Positions 8,572-17,341 of a stretch of 64,000 nt of DNA are shown here, piece after piece. The stretch lies in contig JAFRJM010000042.1 in the NCBI GenBank assembly GCA_017432285.1, positions 95,979 through 159,978 on the forward strand, given 5' to 3'. The notes beneath the pieces were generated by a model, which was given only the letters and a program-made list of their open reading frames with translations, did not search any database and was not told the DNA's origin. Position 1 is the first letter of the stretch. Every line of letters starts with the position of its first letter. The translations under genes and the position numbers were made by a program. The stretch is from Oscillospiraceae bacterium. GTDB lineage: Bacteria > Bacillota > Clostridia > Oscillospirales > Ruminococcaceae.

Positions 8572-9272
8572 TAATACTCGATATCCTCCACATTAATCGG
8601 ATTTTCATTCATAGTTACTGATTCTATCTGTCCACTTTTTACACGGATTATCTTTTGTCCCATATCAGCTAATGCGCTGTTATGAGTGATCATAACAACT
8701 GTCATGTTCTGCGTGAAGCACATGTCCTGCAGCACTTTGAGAACCTGCTTTCCTGTAACGTAGTCAAGAGCTCCAGTTGGCTCATCGCACAAAAGCAGCT
8801 TTGGATTTTTGGCCACCGCTCTGGCAATAGCGACTCTCTGCTGCTCACCGCCTGAAAGCTGTGACGGGAAGTTATTCAGACGATCTTCAAGCCCAACCAT
8901 CTTGAGAACAAACCTTGAGTCCATCGGGTCATCGCACAGCTGAATAGCCAGATCCACATTTTCTTTGGCAGTCAGGTTCTGGACAAGGTTATAGAACTGG
9001 AAAACAAACCCAACATCCGTACGGCGATAGTCACAAAGCTCTCTTTCTGATGCTTTCGAGATCTCTTTTCCATCTACTATGATCGTGCCCGAGGTGGCGG
9101 TATCCATCCCTCCAAGAATGTTGAGTATTGTGGTCTTTCCTGCACCGCTGGAGCCCAGGACCACAACAAATTCTCCCTTATCTATAGAGAATGAAACATC
9201 ATCCAGCGCTTTTATCTGGACTTCGCCCATCTGATATATCTTGCATACATTCTGGAATTCAATAAAACTCAT
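8571..9272 (-). CDS. ABC transporter ATP-binding protein (FtsX partner)
   Basis: This is a 233-aa ATPase of the LolD/MacB class. Walker A is GSSGAGKTT, the Q-loop is [18 protein letters not shown], the signature is [14 protein letters not shown], and Walker B is [12 protein letters not shown]. It is expected to drive the large FtsX permease encoded next, with stop TAA and start ATG overlapping by one base. The start chosen is ATG at 9270-9272 with AGGTG 6 nt upstream; the open frame continues 24 codons upstream but that stretch contains the -10 element and is not typical of the family. Confidence 0.9.
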   Translation of the reverse strand: MSFIEFQNVCKIYQMGEVQIKALDDVSFSIDKGEFVVVLGSSGAGKTTILNILGGMDTATSGTIIVDGKEISKASERELCDYRRTDVGFVFQFYNLVQNLTAKENVDLAIQLCDDPMDSRFVLKMVGLEDRLNNFPSQLSGGEQQRVAIARAVAKNPKLLLCDEPTGALDYVTGKQVLKVLQDMCFTQNMTVVMITHNSALADMGQKIIRVKSGQIESVTMNENPINVEDIEY

Positions 9273-9321
9273 GTTATACACCTGACTGATTTCTTGTAAG
9301 TATATGAATACATACATAGTT

Positions 9322-9351
9322 ATTATAACAGTATTTATTTCCATATAACAA
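9322..9351 (-). promoter_or_regulatory. Promoter of the FtsX-type ABC operon
   Basis: On the minus strand TTGTTA (9346-9351) and TATAAT (9322-9327) are spaced 18 nt apart, about 50 nt upstream of the ATPase start. Confidence 0.6.
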
Positions 9352-9378
9352 AAAACTCCGATCTCTCGGAGTCTTTTT
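9352..9378 (-). terminator. Terminator after tRNA-Leu
   Basis: ACTCCGA (9355-9361) pairs with TCGGAGT (9366-9372) around a 4-nt loop. The stem is flanked by A runs and T runs, so it can end transcription on either strand. On the minus strand it follows the tRNA. Confidence 0.75.
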
Positions 9379-9380
9379 TT

Positions 9381-9464
9381 TGGTGCGAGTGACGAGACTT
9401 GAACTCGTACGTCGTGGACACACGCCCCTCAAACGTGCCTGTCTGCCTATTCCAGCACACTCGC
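9381..9464 (-). tRNA. tRNA-Leu (anticodon GAG)
   Basis: This is an 84-nt class II tRNA with CCA encoded. The acceptor stem GCGAGTG pairs with CACTCGC. The anticodon stem CACGT/GCGTG encloses TTGAGGG, giving anticodon GAG. The long variable arm and the GTTCAAGTC T-loop are visible. It is followed by a terminator. Confidence 0.93.
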
Positions 9465-9543
9465 ATCAGCAAATGAGATTATATCAAACCACTTTGGTAC
9501 TGTCAATGAAAGTTTTCAAACTTTCTTTGCCATATCAAAATGC

Positions 9544-10830
9544 TTATTTGTTACCACCTTCTGTTATGCCAGCGGGATTATCTTGTGACAGTTCAGAAAC
9601 ATCTTTAAGCTTCCTCTGGATCTGCCTTGTCCTGACACCGATGAGCTTGTCCAGTTCTTCATTTGCCTTGACTATACGGTTCTGAGCATTCTGAAGAACT
9701 GCACCGAAAGTATCGAATTCTGTACGGACATCACCTAGAACCTTCCACACCTCAGAAGACCTCTTCTGAATAGCTAGGGTCCTGAAGCCCATCTGGAAAG
9801 AGTTGAGAAGTGCTGCCATAGTAGTTGGACCTGCCACGCTAACTTTATACAGTCTTTGTATCTCGTCCACTACTCCGATCCTAACTGCCTCTGCATAAAG
9901 ACCCTCAACAGGTAAGAACAAAATAGCAAAATCGGTAGTAAATGGAACCTGAACGTATTTGTCGCGGATCTTTTTGGCTTCCTGCCGGATCCTGGAGTAA
10001 AGCTCACGCGAAGCCCGGTCTATCTCCTCTTTTTCTCCTGAATCATATGCATTCAGCACGTACTGATACACATCCAAAGGAAATTTAGAGTCGATGGGAA
10101 GATAAACTGTACCATCATCGCCTCCGGGAAACTTTACCGCAAATTCCACAGGATCGCTGGATCCGGGTTTTGTGACAACGTTTCTGTCGTATTGTTCCGG
10201 AGAGAGTATCTGCTCAAGGATAGCACCAAGCTGGATCTCGCCAAATATTCCTCTGGTCTTTACATTCGACAGAACTTTCTTGAGATCCCCTACCCCTGTA
10301 GCAAGATTCTGCATCTCGCCCATACTCTTATATACAGCTTCGAGCTGATCGGACACAAGTTTGAAACTTCTTCCGAGCTTCTCTTCAAGAGTCTTCTGAA
10401 GCTTTTCATCCACAGTGCTCCTGATTTCAGAAAGCTGCTGATTGTTGTCGTTTTGAATTGCATTGAGCCTGTTTTCCATCGTCTCACGCATATATTCAAG
10501 ACGTCTTTCATTCTGCAGAGCAGAAGCTGCAAGCCTTTTGTCCATAGCAAGAAGCCGGTCATTTACTCCGTTCTCCAAAGACATCAGCCTTGAATCTTCC
10601 CGAGCAAAGGAAGATTCCAAGGAATGTCCGATGGAACTGCTCATCGCCTGAACATTCTGAGAAGATTCTTTTCTTGAATCTCTCATCTCTGAAGTAAGCT
10701 CTTTTCGTATCTCCTGCAGTCTTCTTTCCAGCAGTTTGTCACTGTTGTGCGTCAGCAAAAAGCAGCACAAAACAAGCGAAACCGCAGAAAAAGCAGTCGA
10801 AAGTATCAGAAGAACATCTGTAATGGTCAT
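9544..10830 (-). CDS. rmuC: DNA recombination protein RmuC family
   Basis: This 428-aa protein has an N-terminal membrane anchor (residues about 4-27), a long coiled coil (about 30-170, with repeated Glu, Arg and Leu), and the RmuC domain (about 180-400). Recognisable segments are LSNVKTRGIFGEIQLGAILE, FLPVEGLYAEAV and VAGPTTMAALLNS. RmuC proteins are nuclease-like and limit DNA rearrangements; the biochemical activity is poorly defined. The gene follows der with a 5-nt gap and is probably the last gene of the DUF512-der-rmuC run. Confidence 0.92.
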   Translation of the reverse strand: MTITDVLLILSTAFSAVSLVLCCFLLTHNSDKLLERRLQEIRKELTSEMRDSRKESSQNVQAMSSSIGHSLESSFAREDSRLMSLENGVNDRLLAMDKRLAASALQNERRLEYMRETMENRLNAIQNDNNQQLSEIRSTVDEKLQKTLEEKLGRSFKLVSDQLEAVYKSMGEMQNLATGVGDLKKVLSNVKTRGIFGEIQLGAILEQILSPEQYDRNVVTKPGSSDPVEFAVKFPGGDDGTVYLPIDSKFPLDVYQYVLNAYDSGEKEEIDRASRELYSRIRQEAKKIRDKYVQVPFTTDFAILFLPVEGLYAEAVRIGVVDEIQRLYKVSVAGPTTMAALLNSFQMGFRTLAIQKRSSEVWKVLGDVRTEFDTFGAVLQNAQNRIVKANEELDKLIGVRTRQIQRKLKDVSELSQDNPAGITEGGNK

Positions 10831-10835
10831 TGCCT

Positions 10836-12146
10836 TTACCCTCTGCCTCGGATCATAAGCCTGATTGGAGTTCCCTCCAATCCATATGTTTCTCTGATCT
10901 GGTTCTCCAAATATCTCTGGTAACTGAAATGGAAAAGTTCCGGATCATTGCAGAACACCGCAAACGCTGGAGGTCTGGTCGTTGGCTGAGTAATATAGTA
11001 TATCTTGAGTCTTTTTCCCTTGTCTGACGGAGGCTGTACCCTGGAAGTTGCCCTTGCCAATAGTTCATTGAGCGATCCAGTCTTTATCCTCATGGCGTTC
11101 TGCTCATCAACATACTTTATAAGCTCCAGAAGCCTGTCGACGCGCTGACCAGTCTTAGCAGAGATGAAAATGATAGGCGCATAAGCCATGAAACTGAAAT
11201 CATTTTCGTATTTTTTCCTCATCTCAGACATCGTCTTATCGTCTTTTTCGACAAGATCCCACTTGTTGATGCAGATGATGCATCCTTTTCCCTGCTCATG
11301 AGCATAGCCTGCTATCTTGCTGTCCTGCTCTGCAAACCCTTCTGTAGCATCGATCATGATCACACAGACATTTGCACGGTCAACAGCAGCCAAAGCACGC
11401 ATGACACCGAATTGTTCGATCTTGTCATCTATGCGGGATTTTCTGCGCATTCCAGCCGTATCGATAAACACAAACTTGCCTATCTCATTTTCCACATTGA
11501 CGTCGATAGAATCTCTGGTAGTACCTGCAACATCGGAAACTATGACTCTGTTCTCACCTACGATCTTGTTAACAAGACTTGATTTTCCGGCATTAGGACG
11601 CCCGATCACAGCGACTAAGATAGATTCGTCATCTTCTTCCTCTTCCGGCTCGTCAAGATAAGCAACTACTGCATCAAGCAGATCTCCCGTACCGTGACCG
11701 TGTAGCGATGACACGGGAAATACTTCACCAAATCCAAGTGAGTAGAACTCATAAAACTCATCAGGGACCGCACCAAGTGAGTCCACCTTGTTGACGACAA
11801 CGATAACTGGCCTGCCGCTCTGTCTGAGAAGATCTGCAAGCTCCATATCTGCTGCGGTAACACCTGCTCTGATATCCGTGATCATAAGGATAACAGCAGA
11901 TGTCTGAACCGCAAGTTCGACCTGCTGGCGGATATGTGGCATGTAACCGGTATTGTTTCCTATCTCCAGACCGCCTGTGTCGATAAGAGAGAACTTGTAC
12001 CTCCCCCACTCGCAGTCACCGATAAGGCGGTCCCGGGTGATTCCAGGATAATCGTCAACGATCGCTCTTCTCTCACCGATCATTTTATTGAAAAAAGTGG
12101 ATTTCCCTACATTGGGACGTCCGACGATAGCTACTGTCTGTTTCAA
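10836..12146 (-). CDS. der: Ribosome-associated GTPase Der (EngA)
   Basis: This 436-aa protein has two tandem GTPase domains and a C-terminal KH-like domain. The first has GRPNVGKST (G1), DTGG (G3) and NKVD (G4); the second has GRPNAGKSS, DTAGM and NKWD. The double-GTPase arrangement is unique to Der, which is needed for 50S ribosome assembly. It overlaps the upstream DUF512 gene by 4 nt (ATGA) and is followed 5 nt later by rmuC. Confidence 0.97.
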   Translation of the reverse strand: MKQTVAIVGRPNVGKSTFFNKMIGERRAIVDDYPGITRDRLIGDCEWGRYKFSLIDTGGLEIGNNTGYMPHIRQQVELAVQTSAVILMITDIRAGVTAADMELADLLRQSGRPVIVVVNKVDSLGAVPDEFYEFYSLGFGEVFPVSSLHGHGTGDLLDAVVAYLDEPEEEEDDESILVAVIGRPNAGKSSLVNKIVGENRVIVSDVAGTTRDSIDVNVENEIGKFVFIDTAGMRRKSRIDDKIEQFGVMRALAAVDRANVCVIMIDATEGFAEQDSKIAGYAHEQGKGCIICINKWDLVEKDDKTMSEMRKKYENDFSFMAYAPIIFISAKTGQRVDRLLELIKYVDEQNAMRIKTGSLNELLARATSRVQPPSDKGKRLKIYYITQPTTRPPAFAVFCNDPELFHFSYQRYLENQIRETYGLEGTPIRLMIRGRG

Positions 12147-13468
12147 ATTTCAAATCCTCCTTCAAAACGCCCCAGCATAGCATCAAGAAGATCCATGCCG
12201 TCATTCGTCAAACGAAGAGGCTTTCCTAGTTTTTCTTCAAATTCTTCCCTTGTAACGTCATCGAGGAAACGGTCATTATCTCTACGAAGGACCGCCTCTG
12301 TCATACAAAGAAAGTCTGCCTTGAGCTCGACATCTTTCAGCTGAGCGAGAATATCCTGAGCCGTCAGAAGTCCTGCGACAGTTATGGACGGACCATAGAA
12401 ATCGTTTCTTATGGCGTGAACTCTGACGTGCATATTGGGAAACTTCTCAACCGCAAGTTCTCCGAGATGCTCCATAAGCGCCTTGGCAGCATATCCGGTT
12501 GCAATATCGACTTCATGGATATCGTCATCCGGATCTTCCATGTCAAGCGCAGTCCGGAATTCATCTTCAAACTGCGTGCACATACCTACACCGTTCTCGA
12601 TCTGCAGGTACTCGCCGTATTGCTCAGGTGCTGGCATCGGCTCATCGGAAAGCAGATAAAACTCATCAGATGCAAATACTATATCATTCCCGTATTTTTC
12701 CCGGCATCTTTCAGCGATAGGCCTGATTATATCAAGGATCTCAATAGCGCTTTCTTTATCAAAAGGTCTCAGTTGCGTAAGACCTTCTCTATGAGAGGTT
12801 AATCCTACAGGAACAACTGCAATACTTCCGACCTGTGGACAAAGTTTTATCAAGTCCTCCAAAGTTCTTTTAAGCTCTTCGCCGTCGTTCCAATCCCTGC
12901 ACAGCACGATCTGACAGTTTATACTTACACCCGATTCTGCCAACTGATAAAGATATTTCAGGCTTCTTCCCGCAAAACGGTTCCCCAGCATCTTGTTTCT
13001 CAACTCAGGGTTAGTTGTGTGAACAGATATATTTACCGGAGATATCTTCATTTTTATGATGCGGTCAACATCATGATCTGAAAGATTTGTCAGAGTCACA
13101 TAACTGCCAAACAGAAAACTCATGCGCTCATCGTCATCTTTAAAGTAGATGCTCCTGCGCATTCCCTTGGGATTCTGATCTATAAAACAGAATATACAAC
13201 TGTTCCTGCAGGCATGTTCGTTATCCATGAGAAACGAATCAGATTCCAAGCCGAGATGATCATATTCCCCTTTTGAAACATGAGCTTCCTGTATCGTTCC
13301 ATCAGGCAGCTGAAACGTAAGATCAAGTTCTTGAGCTGCAGAATAGAATCCATAATCTAGCACATCAGAAATAGTTTCGCCATTGATAGACAACAGCAAA
13401 GTGCCTTCAGGTAGATTCAGTTCTTCCGCAGGAGTATACTTCTCTGCTCCTATGATCTTAACAGCCAT
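12143..13468 (-). CDS. DUF512 / radical-SAM-like Fe-S protein
   Basis: This 441-aa protein has an N-terminal PDZ-like part (LLSINGETISDVLDYGFYSA), a radical-SAM-like core with cysteine cluster CRNSCIFCFIDQNPKGMR, and the C-terminal DUF512 domain. Proteins of this layout are almost always encoded next to der, as here. Their exact role is not established. I prefer ATG at 13466-13468. A GTG four codons earlier (13480) directly abuts the T-run of the rpmF terminator and has no ribosome binding site. AAGG lies only about 3 nt before the chosen ATG, so the start is not firmly fixed. Confidence 0.88.
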   Translation of the reverse strand: MAVKIIGAEKYTPAEELNLPEGTLLLSINGETISDVLDYGFYSAAQELDLTFQLPDGTIQEAHVSKGEYDHLGLESDSFLMDNEHACRNSCIFCFIDQNPKGMRRSIYFKDDDERMSFLFGSYVTLTNLSDHDVDRIIKMKISPVNISVHTTNPELRNKMLGNRFAGRSLKYLYQLAESGVSINCQIVLCRDWNDGEELKRTLEDLIKLCPQVGSIAVVPVGLTSHREGLTQLRPFDKESAIEILDIIRPIAERCREKYGNDIVFASDEFYLLSDEPMPAPEQYGEYLQIENGVGMCTQFEDEFRTALDMEDPDDDIHEVDIATGYAAKALMEHLGELAVEKFPNMHVRVHAIRNDFYGPSITVAGLLTAQDILAQLKDVELKADFLCMTEAVLRRDNDRFLDDVTREEFEEKLGKPLRLTNDGMDLLDAMLGRFEGGFEI

Positions 13469-13480
13469 TTCCCTTAACAC

Positions 13481-13511
13481 TAAAAAAGACGAGGAAATGA
13501 ACCCCCCGTCT
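13481..13511 (-). terminator. Terminator between rpmF and the DUF512 gene
   Basis: AGACG (13487-13491) pairs with CGTCT (13507-13511), extended by G/C pairs in the loop. On the minus strand the hairpin ends in six T. The DUF512-der-rmuC genes would rely on read-through or an unseen internal promoter. Confidence 0.65.
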
Positions 13512-13525
13512 CTTTGTTTACGACT

Positions 13526-13708
13526 TTACGCTTCTTTGCTTACAACTTCTCTGCCGTTGTAATATCCGCAGAAACCACAAGCCTTGTGCGGAACCATATA
13601 TTCGCCGCAACGCGGGCATTTAACTAGCGTTGGAGCGGCTAATTTCCAAACGGAGGAGCGTCTTTTATCGCGCCGCGCCTTGCTGGTTTTTCTTTTCGGT
13701 ACTGCCAT
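13526..13708 (-). CDS. rpmF: 50S ribosomal protein L32
   Basis: This 60-aa protein begins [18 protein letters not shown], the classic L32 N-terminus. It carries a zinc ribbon with CPRCG and CGFCG, so it is the zinc-binding form. AGGAGG lies 8 nt before ATG 13706-13708. The open frame extends 10 codons further upstream but those are not part of L32. Confidence 0.97.
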   Translation of the reverse strand: MAVPKRKTSKARRDKRRSSVWKLAAPTLVKCPRCGEYMVPHKACGFCGYYNGREVVSKEA

Positions 13709-13820
13709 GCCGAGCACCTCCTCTATCATCTCATTCAAGTAACGCTCCTAAAAAGCGTGCTTGATTATTATATCATAATGTTTTTCTCTGTCAACGAAAT
13801 TTTATTGTTTTTACGCGGTT

Positions 13821-14225
13821 TTACAGATATTTTTTGACCGATTCAGGAAGGGCACTCATATCTGCGGATACAGTGACTATAAATTTGATATATTCCGGTG
13901 CAACATCACAGATATGATCAAACAGCTTTCCGAGCCCCTCGAGGTCTCCTCCTCCGATCTTAAGCGAACCGTCCATGTAGACCTGCTCTATGTCGTAGTC
14001 ACCGGCAAGCACTCCCATAATGAAACCAAAGTACTGATCATATCCGCGAATATTGTAATCATCGACATCGATTATCCTGACACTGGGCTTGATGTTGTAT
14101 GTGGACTTCATTCCCTTTTCAATACATACGATGTGTCCGCCGGAAGTTTCAGCTGCGTTATTCATCTGCTCAATAATAGTTTTTGTCTTGCCTGATCCTT
14201 TTTCTCCTACGACCAACTGTATCAT
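13821..14225 (-). CDS. Small P-loop protein of unknown function
   Basis: This 134-aa protein starts MIQLVVGEKGSGKTKTIIEQ, a clear Walker A (GEKGSGKT) at the N-terminus, with a later hydrophobic strand VYMDGSL that could act as a Walker B-like strand. It ends in a region that reads like an ATPase core (PEYIKFIVTVSADMSALPE). It is much shorter than AAA proteins and has no recognisable effector domain. It sits between pgi and rpmF. I do not know its function; nucleotide binding is inferred from the motif. Confidence 0.8.
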   Translation of the reverse strand: MIQLVVGEKGSGKTKTIIEQMNNAAETSGGHIVCIEKGMKSTYNIKPSVRIIDVDDYNIRGYDQYFGFIMGVLAGDYDIEQVYMDGSLKIGGGDLEGLGKLFDHICDVAPEYIKFIVTVSADMSALPESVKKYL

Positions 14226-14262
14226 TATATTTATCCTCCGATTTGTTAAGTTAAATTATAGT

Positions 14263-15582
14263 TTATTTCAGAAGGTTTTTCTTATCTTCCTCATAACCAG
14301 GTTTATCAAGAAGAGCAAACATATTTCTCTTGTAAGTTTCCACACCGGGCTGATTGAACGGATTAACTCCAAGAACATATCCGGAAACTGCGCATGCCCT
14401 CTCCATAAAATATATCAGTTCTCCCAAGTTGTAAGCGTCCATGCGCTCCACTTCTATGATACTGCATGGCACTCCGCCTTCAACGTGAGCCCTCAGTGTA
14501 GCATCAGAAGCGACCTGATTGATGTCCTCCAAAGTCTTTCCTGCCAGATAATTCAGTCCGTCAAAATCGACTTCCTCCTTGTTAACTGCCAGCTCTGAAC
14601 CTGTTTCCAGGAACGAAACCAGTGTTTCAAAAAGGAATCTGCTGCCGTCCTGAACGTATTGTCCCATGGAATGGAGATCAGTCGTAAACAATGCGCTTGA
14701 AGGATATATGCCTTTCTTCTCCTTCCCTTCGCTCTCACCAAACAGCTGCTTATACCATTCTCCCATCATGCGGAAGCGCGGCTCAAAGCACGATAGCACC
14801 TCAACATTTTTACCCTTTCTGTACAGGATGTTCCTTACTGCGGCATAAAGGTTGGACGGATTATCCAAAGTATCATCAAGATCTATCGCTGTTCTATAGT
14901 CAGCTGCTCCCTGCAATAAAGCATCCGTATCGATACCTGCCACTGCCAGAGGCAAAAGACCGACAGCTGTAAGAACAGAGAATCTTCCGCCAACATCATC
15001 CGGTACGACAAACGTCTCATAACCCTGCTCATCGGACAACTTCTTTAATGTGCCGCGGGCTTTATCTGTTGTCGCGATAATGCGCTTTGCCGCCTCATCT
15101 TCTCCATATCTGCGGATGAGATAATTGCGGAGCGTGCGGAAGGCTACAGCAGGTTCTGTTGTCGTTCCTGATTTGGAGATGACATTGACAGATACCTCAC
15201 CGGTTTCACATATCTTCAAAAGATCAGCAAGATCTGTTGCAGAAATGGAGTTACCGGCAAAATAAACACGCGGTCTGGATAATTCATTATGCGATTCACC
15301 AAGCAGAAGCTCCAGCACAGCTCTTGCTCCCAGATAGGAGCCGCCTATTCCTATGACAATAAAGATGTCGCTGGTCTCACGAATACGCTTTGCTGCTGCT
15401 TTAATCCTGCTGTATTCCTCTTTGTCAAAATCAACAGGCAGATCCCTCCAACCGAGAAAATCATTTCCTGCTCCGGTCCCTTCCCTAAGTACTCTGGAAG
15501 CTTCCAGAACTTCTGGTGAGATAGCTACGAGTTCATCATTAGAAATAAAATTCTTTAGGTATCCAGTATTGTAACGGATCAT
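14263..15582 (-). CDS. pgi: Glucose-6-phosphate isomerase
   Basis: This 439-aa enzyme interconverts glucose-6-phosphate and fructose-6-phosphate. The phosphoglucose isomerase signatures are IGIGGSYLGARAVLE near residue 78, VISKSGTTTEPAVAFR, and the C-terminal VNPFNQPGVETYK, where the Lys is catalytic. The length is typical for the short Bacillota form. The start is ATG at 15580-15582, with AGAGGTG about 5 nt upstream; the frame is open 12 codons further but without a site. A promoter lies at 15617-15646. Confidence 0.97.
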   Translation of the reverse strand: MIRYNTGYLKNFISNDELVAISPEVLEASRVLREGTGAGNDFLGWRDLPVDFDKEEYSRIKAAAKRIRETSDIFIVIGIGGSYLGARAVLELLLGESHNELSRPRVYFAGNSISATDLADLLKICETGEVSVNVISKSGTTTEPAVAFRTLRNYLIRRYGEDEAAKRIIATTDKARGTLKKLSDEQGYETFVVPDDVGGRFSVLTAVGLLPLAVAGIDTDALLQGAADYRTAIDLDDTLDNPSNLYAAVRNILYRKGKNVEVLSCFEPRFRMMGEWYKQLFGESEGKEKKGIYPSSALFTTDLHSMGQYVQDGSRFLFETLVSFLETGSELAVNKEEVDFDGLNYLAGKTLEDINQVASDATLRAHVEGGVPCSIIEVERMDAYNLGELIYFMERACAVSGYVLGVNPFNQPGVETYKRNMFALLDKPGYEEDKKNLLK

Positions 15583-15616
15583 GATGCACCTCTCATTTTG
15601 ATATTTGTACAATACC

Positions 15617-15646
15617 ATGATATTGCATGCCGAGAGACAAAGTCAA
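15617..15646 (-). promoter_or_regulatory. Promoter of pgi
   Basis: On the minus strand TTGACT (15641-15646) and TATCAT (15617-15622) are spaced by 18 nt, about 35 nt upstream of the pgi ATG. Confidence 0.55.
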
Positions 15647-15705
15647 TCTCGCCAAACATTTGACAATACAGTATAATTGTGTTCGGTCGACAATTAGGAG
15701 GAAGC

Positions 15706-17016
15706 ATGAAGGTATTCTTTGAAACATTCGGATGCAAAGTCAATGTATATGAGACTTCCGCTCTGATCCGGCTATTCAATGAAGCCGGTTTCGAGCGCAC
15801 GGACACCCTTTCCGAAGCTGATGTCGTAGTCATAAACTCATGTACAGTGACTGAGAATGCGGATAGAAAAGCACGAACTTTCGTTAGAAAAGCCCGTGCT
15901 GTTGTTCCTGATGCAGCCATAGTTCTGTGCGGATGCTATGCTCAGGCTTTCCCGGATAAAGCGGCTAAAATTCAGCCTGATATCCTGATGGGCACATCAG
16001 ATAGAAGCACTACTCCCCAGATCGTCCTTGACTACCTGAAAGACCGCGAACAGAGAAACCTTGTTCATCCTTTCACAAATGCATCGTATGAGATCATGGA
16101 TGCTGAAGAACTGGTCGAACATACAAGAGCATTTCTAAAGATACAGGACGGCTGTGAAAAGTACTGCTCATACTGCGCTATCCCGAAAGCAAGAGGACCT
16201 GTCAGATCTATGCCTCTCGCAGAAGTGCGCAGGCAGTGTGAAGGCTTTGCAAGCAACGGTTACAAAGAGATCGTCCTCTGCGGCATAAATCTTTCTGCTT
16301 ACGGTGCAGACCTTGGCTGCGATCTCGGGGACGCTGTTATGACATGTCAGGATATCGGGGGTATAAGCCGGATCCGACTGAGCTCTCTTGAATGCGACAT
16401 CCTAACAGAGGATATGCTTGAGAAATTTGCCGGCTGCGACAAATTCTGCCCTCAATTCCATCTTTCGCTTCAAAGCGGATGTGACAGGACTTTGAGGAGG
16501 ATGAACAGACACTATACTTCTGATGAATATTACCACATATGCGAAAAGATACGCTCCCTGTTCGATAACCCGACATTCACGACGGACATAATAGTCGGAT
16601 TCCCCGGAGAAACAGAGGAGGATTTTGAGGACAGTGTTTCATTCTGCAGGAAAGTAGGCTTCCTTCGCGCTCATGTCTTCCCCTATTCCAGAAGAAGTGG
16701 GACGATGGCTGATGCGCTTCCTGACCAGATCACACGCGCCGAAAAAGAGCGCCGTTCCAGGATAATGATCGCTGCCATGAAAGAACGCTCCGGAGAGATA
16801 CTCAACTCTTTTGTCGGGAAAAAAGAACGCATAATCCTTGAACAACCGGACGGAAATGGTGTATTTGGTTATTCCGACCGTTATCTCCCATGTAGGGTGA
16901 TCGGAGATGGTCTTCAGACAAACCAGATCGTTATCGGAACAGTTGAAAGGATAGAAAATTGGACTGCAGTAGTTATTCCGGAAACGATCAGACTACAAAA
17001 ATCTCCTGTAAAGTAA
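15706..17016 (+). CDS. mtaB: tRNA t6A37 methylthiotransferase MtaB
   Basis: This 436-aa radical-SAM enzyme adds a methylthio group to t6A37 of tRNAs. The N-terminal UPF0004 domain begins MKVFFETFGCKVNVYET, the MtaB form of the motif, with further cluster Cys in VINSCTVT and VLCGCYAQ. The radical-SAM cluster is CEKYCSYCAIPKARG (CxxxCxxC), and a TRAM-like region is C-terminal. AGGAGG lies 5 nt before ATG 15706; the frame is open nine codons earlier but lacks a site. It is divergent from pgi. Confidence 0.95.
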   Translation: MKVFFETFGCKVNVYETSALIRLFNEAGFERTDTLSEADVVVINSCTVTENADRKARTFVRKARAVVPDAAIVLCGCYAQAFPDKAAKIQPDILMGTSDRSTTPQIVLDYLKDREQRNLVHPFTNASYEIMDAEELVEHTRAFLKIQDGCEKYCSYCAIPKARGPVRSMPLAEVRRQCEGFASNGYKEIVLCGINLSAYGADLGCDLGDAVMTCQDIGGISRIRLSSLECDILTEDMLEKFAGCDKFCPQFHLSLQSGCDRTLRRMNRHYTSDEYYHICEKIRSLFDNPTFTTDIIVGFPGETEEDFEDSVSFCRKVGFLRAHVFPYSRRSGTMADALPDQITRAEKERRSRIMIAAMKERSGEILNSFVGKKERIILEQPDGNGVFGYSDRYLPCRVIGDGLQTNQIVIGTVERIENWTAVVIPETIRLQKSPVK

Positions 17017-17019
17017 TAT

Positions 17020-17060
17020 GCCTGTACATGTCTTTCTGACTGTTACAGGCTATTTTATTG
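17020..17060 (+). terminator. Terminator of mtaB
   Basis: GCCTGTA (17020-17026) pairs with TACAGGC (17044-17050), followed by TATTTTATT on the plus strand. Confidence 0.7.
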
Positions 17061-17061
17061 C

Positions 17062-17091
17062 AAAAAAAGACCAGGCTATCAAGGCCTGGCC
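17062..17091 (-). terminator. Terminator of the ftsK-MBL-DUF3006 operon
   Basis: On the minus strand GGCCAGGC and GCCTGGTC form an 8-bp stem followed by seven T. It lies 22 nt past the stop of the DUF3006 gene and faces the mtaB terminator. Confidence 0.8.
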
Positions 17092-17113
17092 ACTCATTAT
17101 TTCTCTGCTGTAT

Positions 17114-17341
17114 CTACGTTTCCGAAAGCTGCTGAAAAGTCCGTAAAAACAGACCTCTGCGCCTCATTCCGGTCTCATTCTCCAGATGCTGAAAACCTTC
17201 ATCAACACATCCCTCAAGAAGATCACCTTCCCCGCAGTCTTCAGGAAGAGCATTGGCAGATACAAATATTTCCGTCTCTACTGGTTCAAATGAAACAAGC
17301 CGGGCTATACCTCCTTGAATTGAATCAACAGAGTATGTCAT
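17114..17341 (-). CDS. DUF3006 domain protein
   Basis: This 75-aa protein has the DUF3006 pattern: VDSIQGGIARLVSF, then VSANALPEDCGEGDLLEG, and a basic C-terminal helix. The family is small, probably beta-barrel, and of unknown function. It is very often encoded directly after a ComEC-like metallo-beta-lactamase, exactly as here: its ATG overlaps the upstream stop by one base. Confidence 0.8.
   Translation of the reverse strand: MTYSVDSIQGGIARLVSFEPVETEIFVSANALPEDCGEGDLLEGCVDEGFQHLENETGMRRRGLFLRTFQQLSET

Noticed and set aside
15640-15676. TTGACA and TATAAT upstream of mtaB as one promoter
   Set aside because: They are only 6 nt apart; no properly spaced -35 accompanies the TATAAT.
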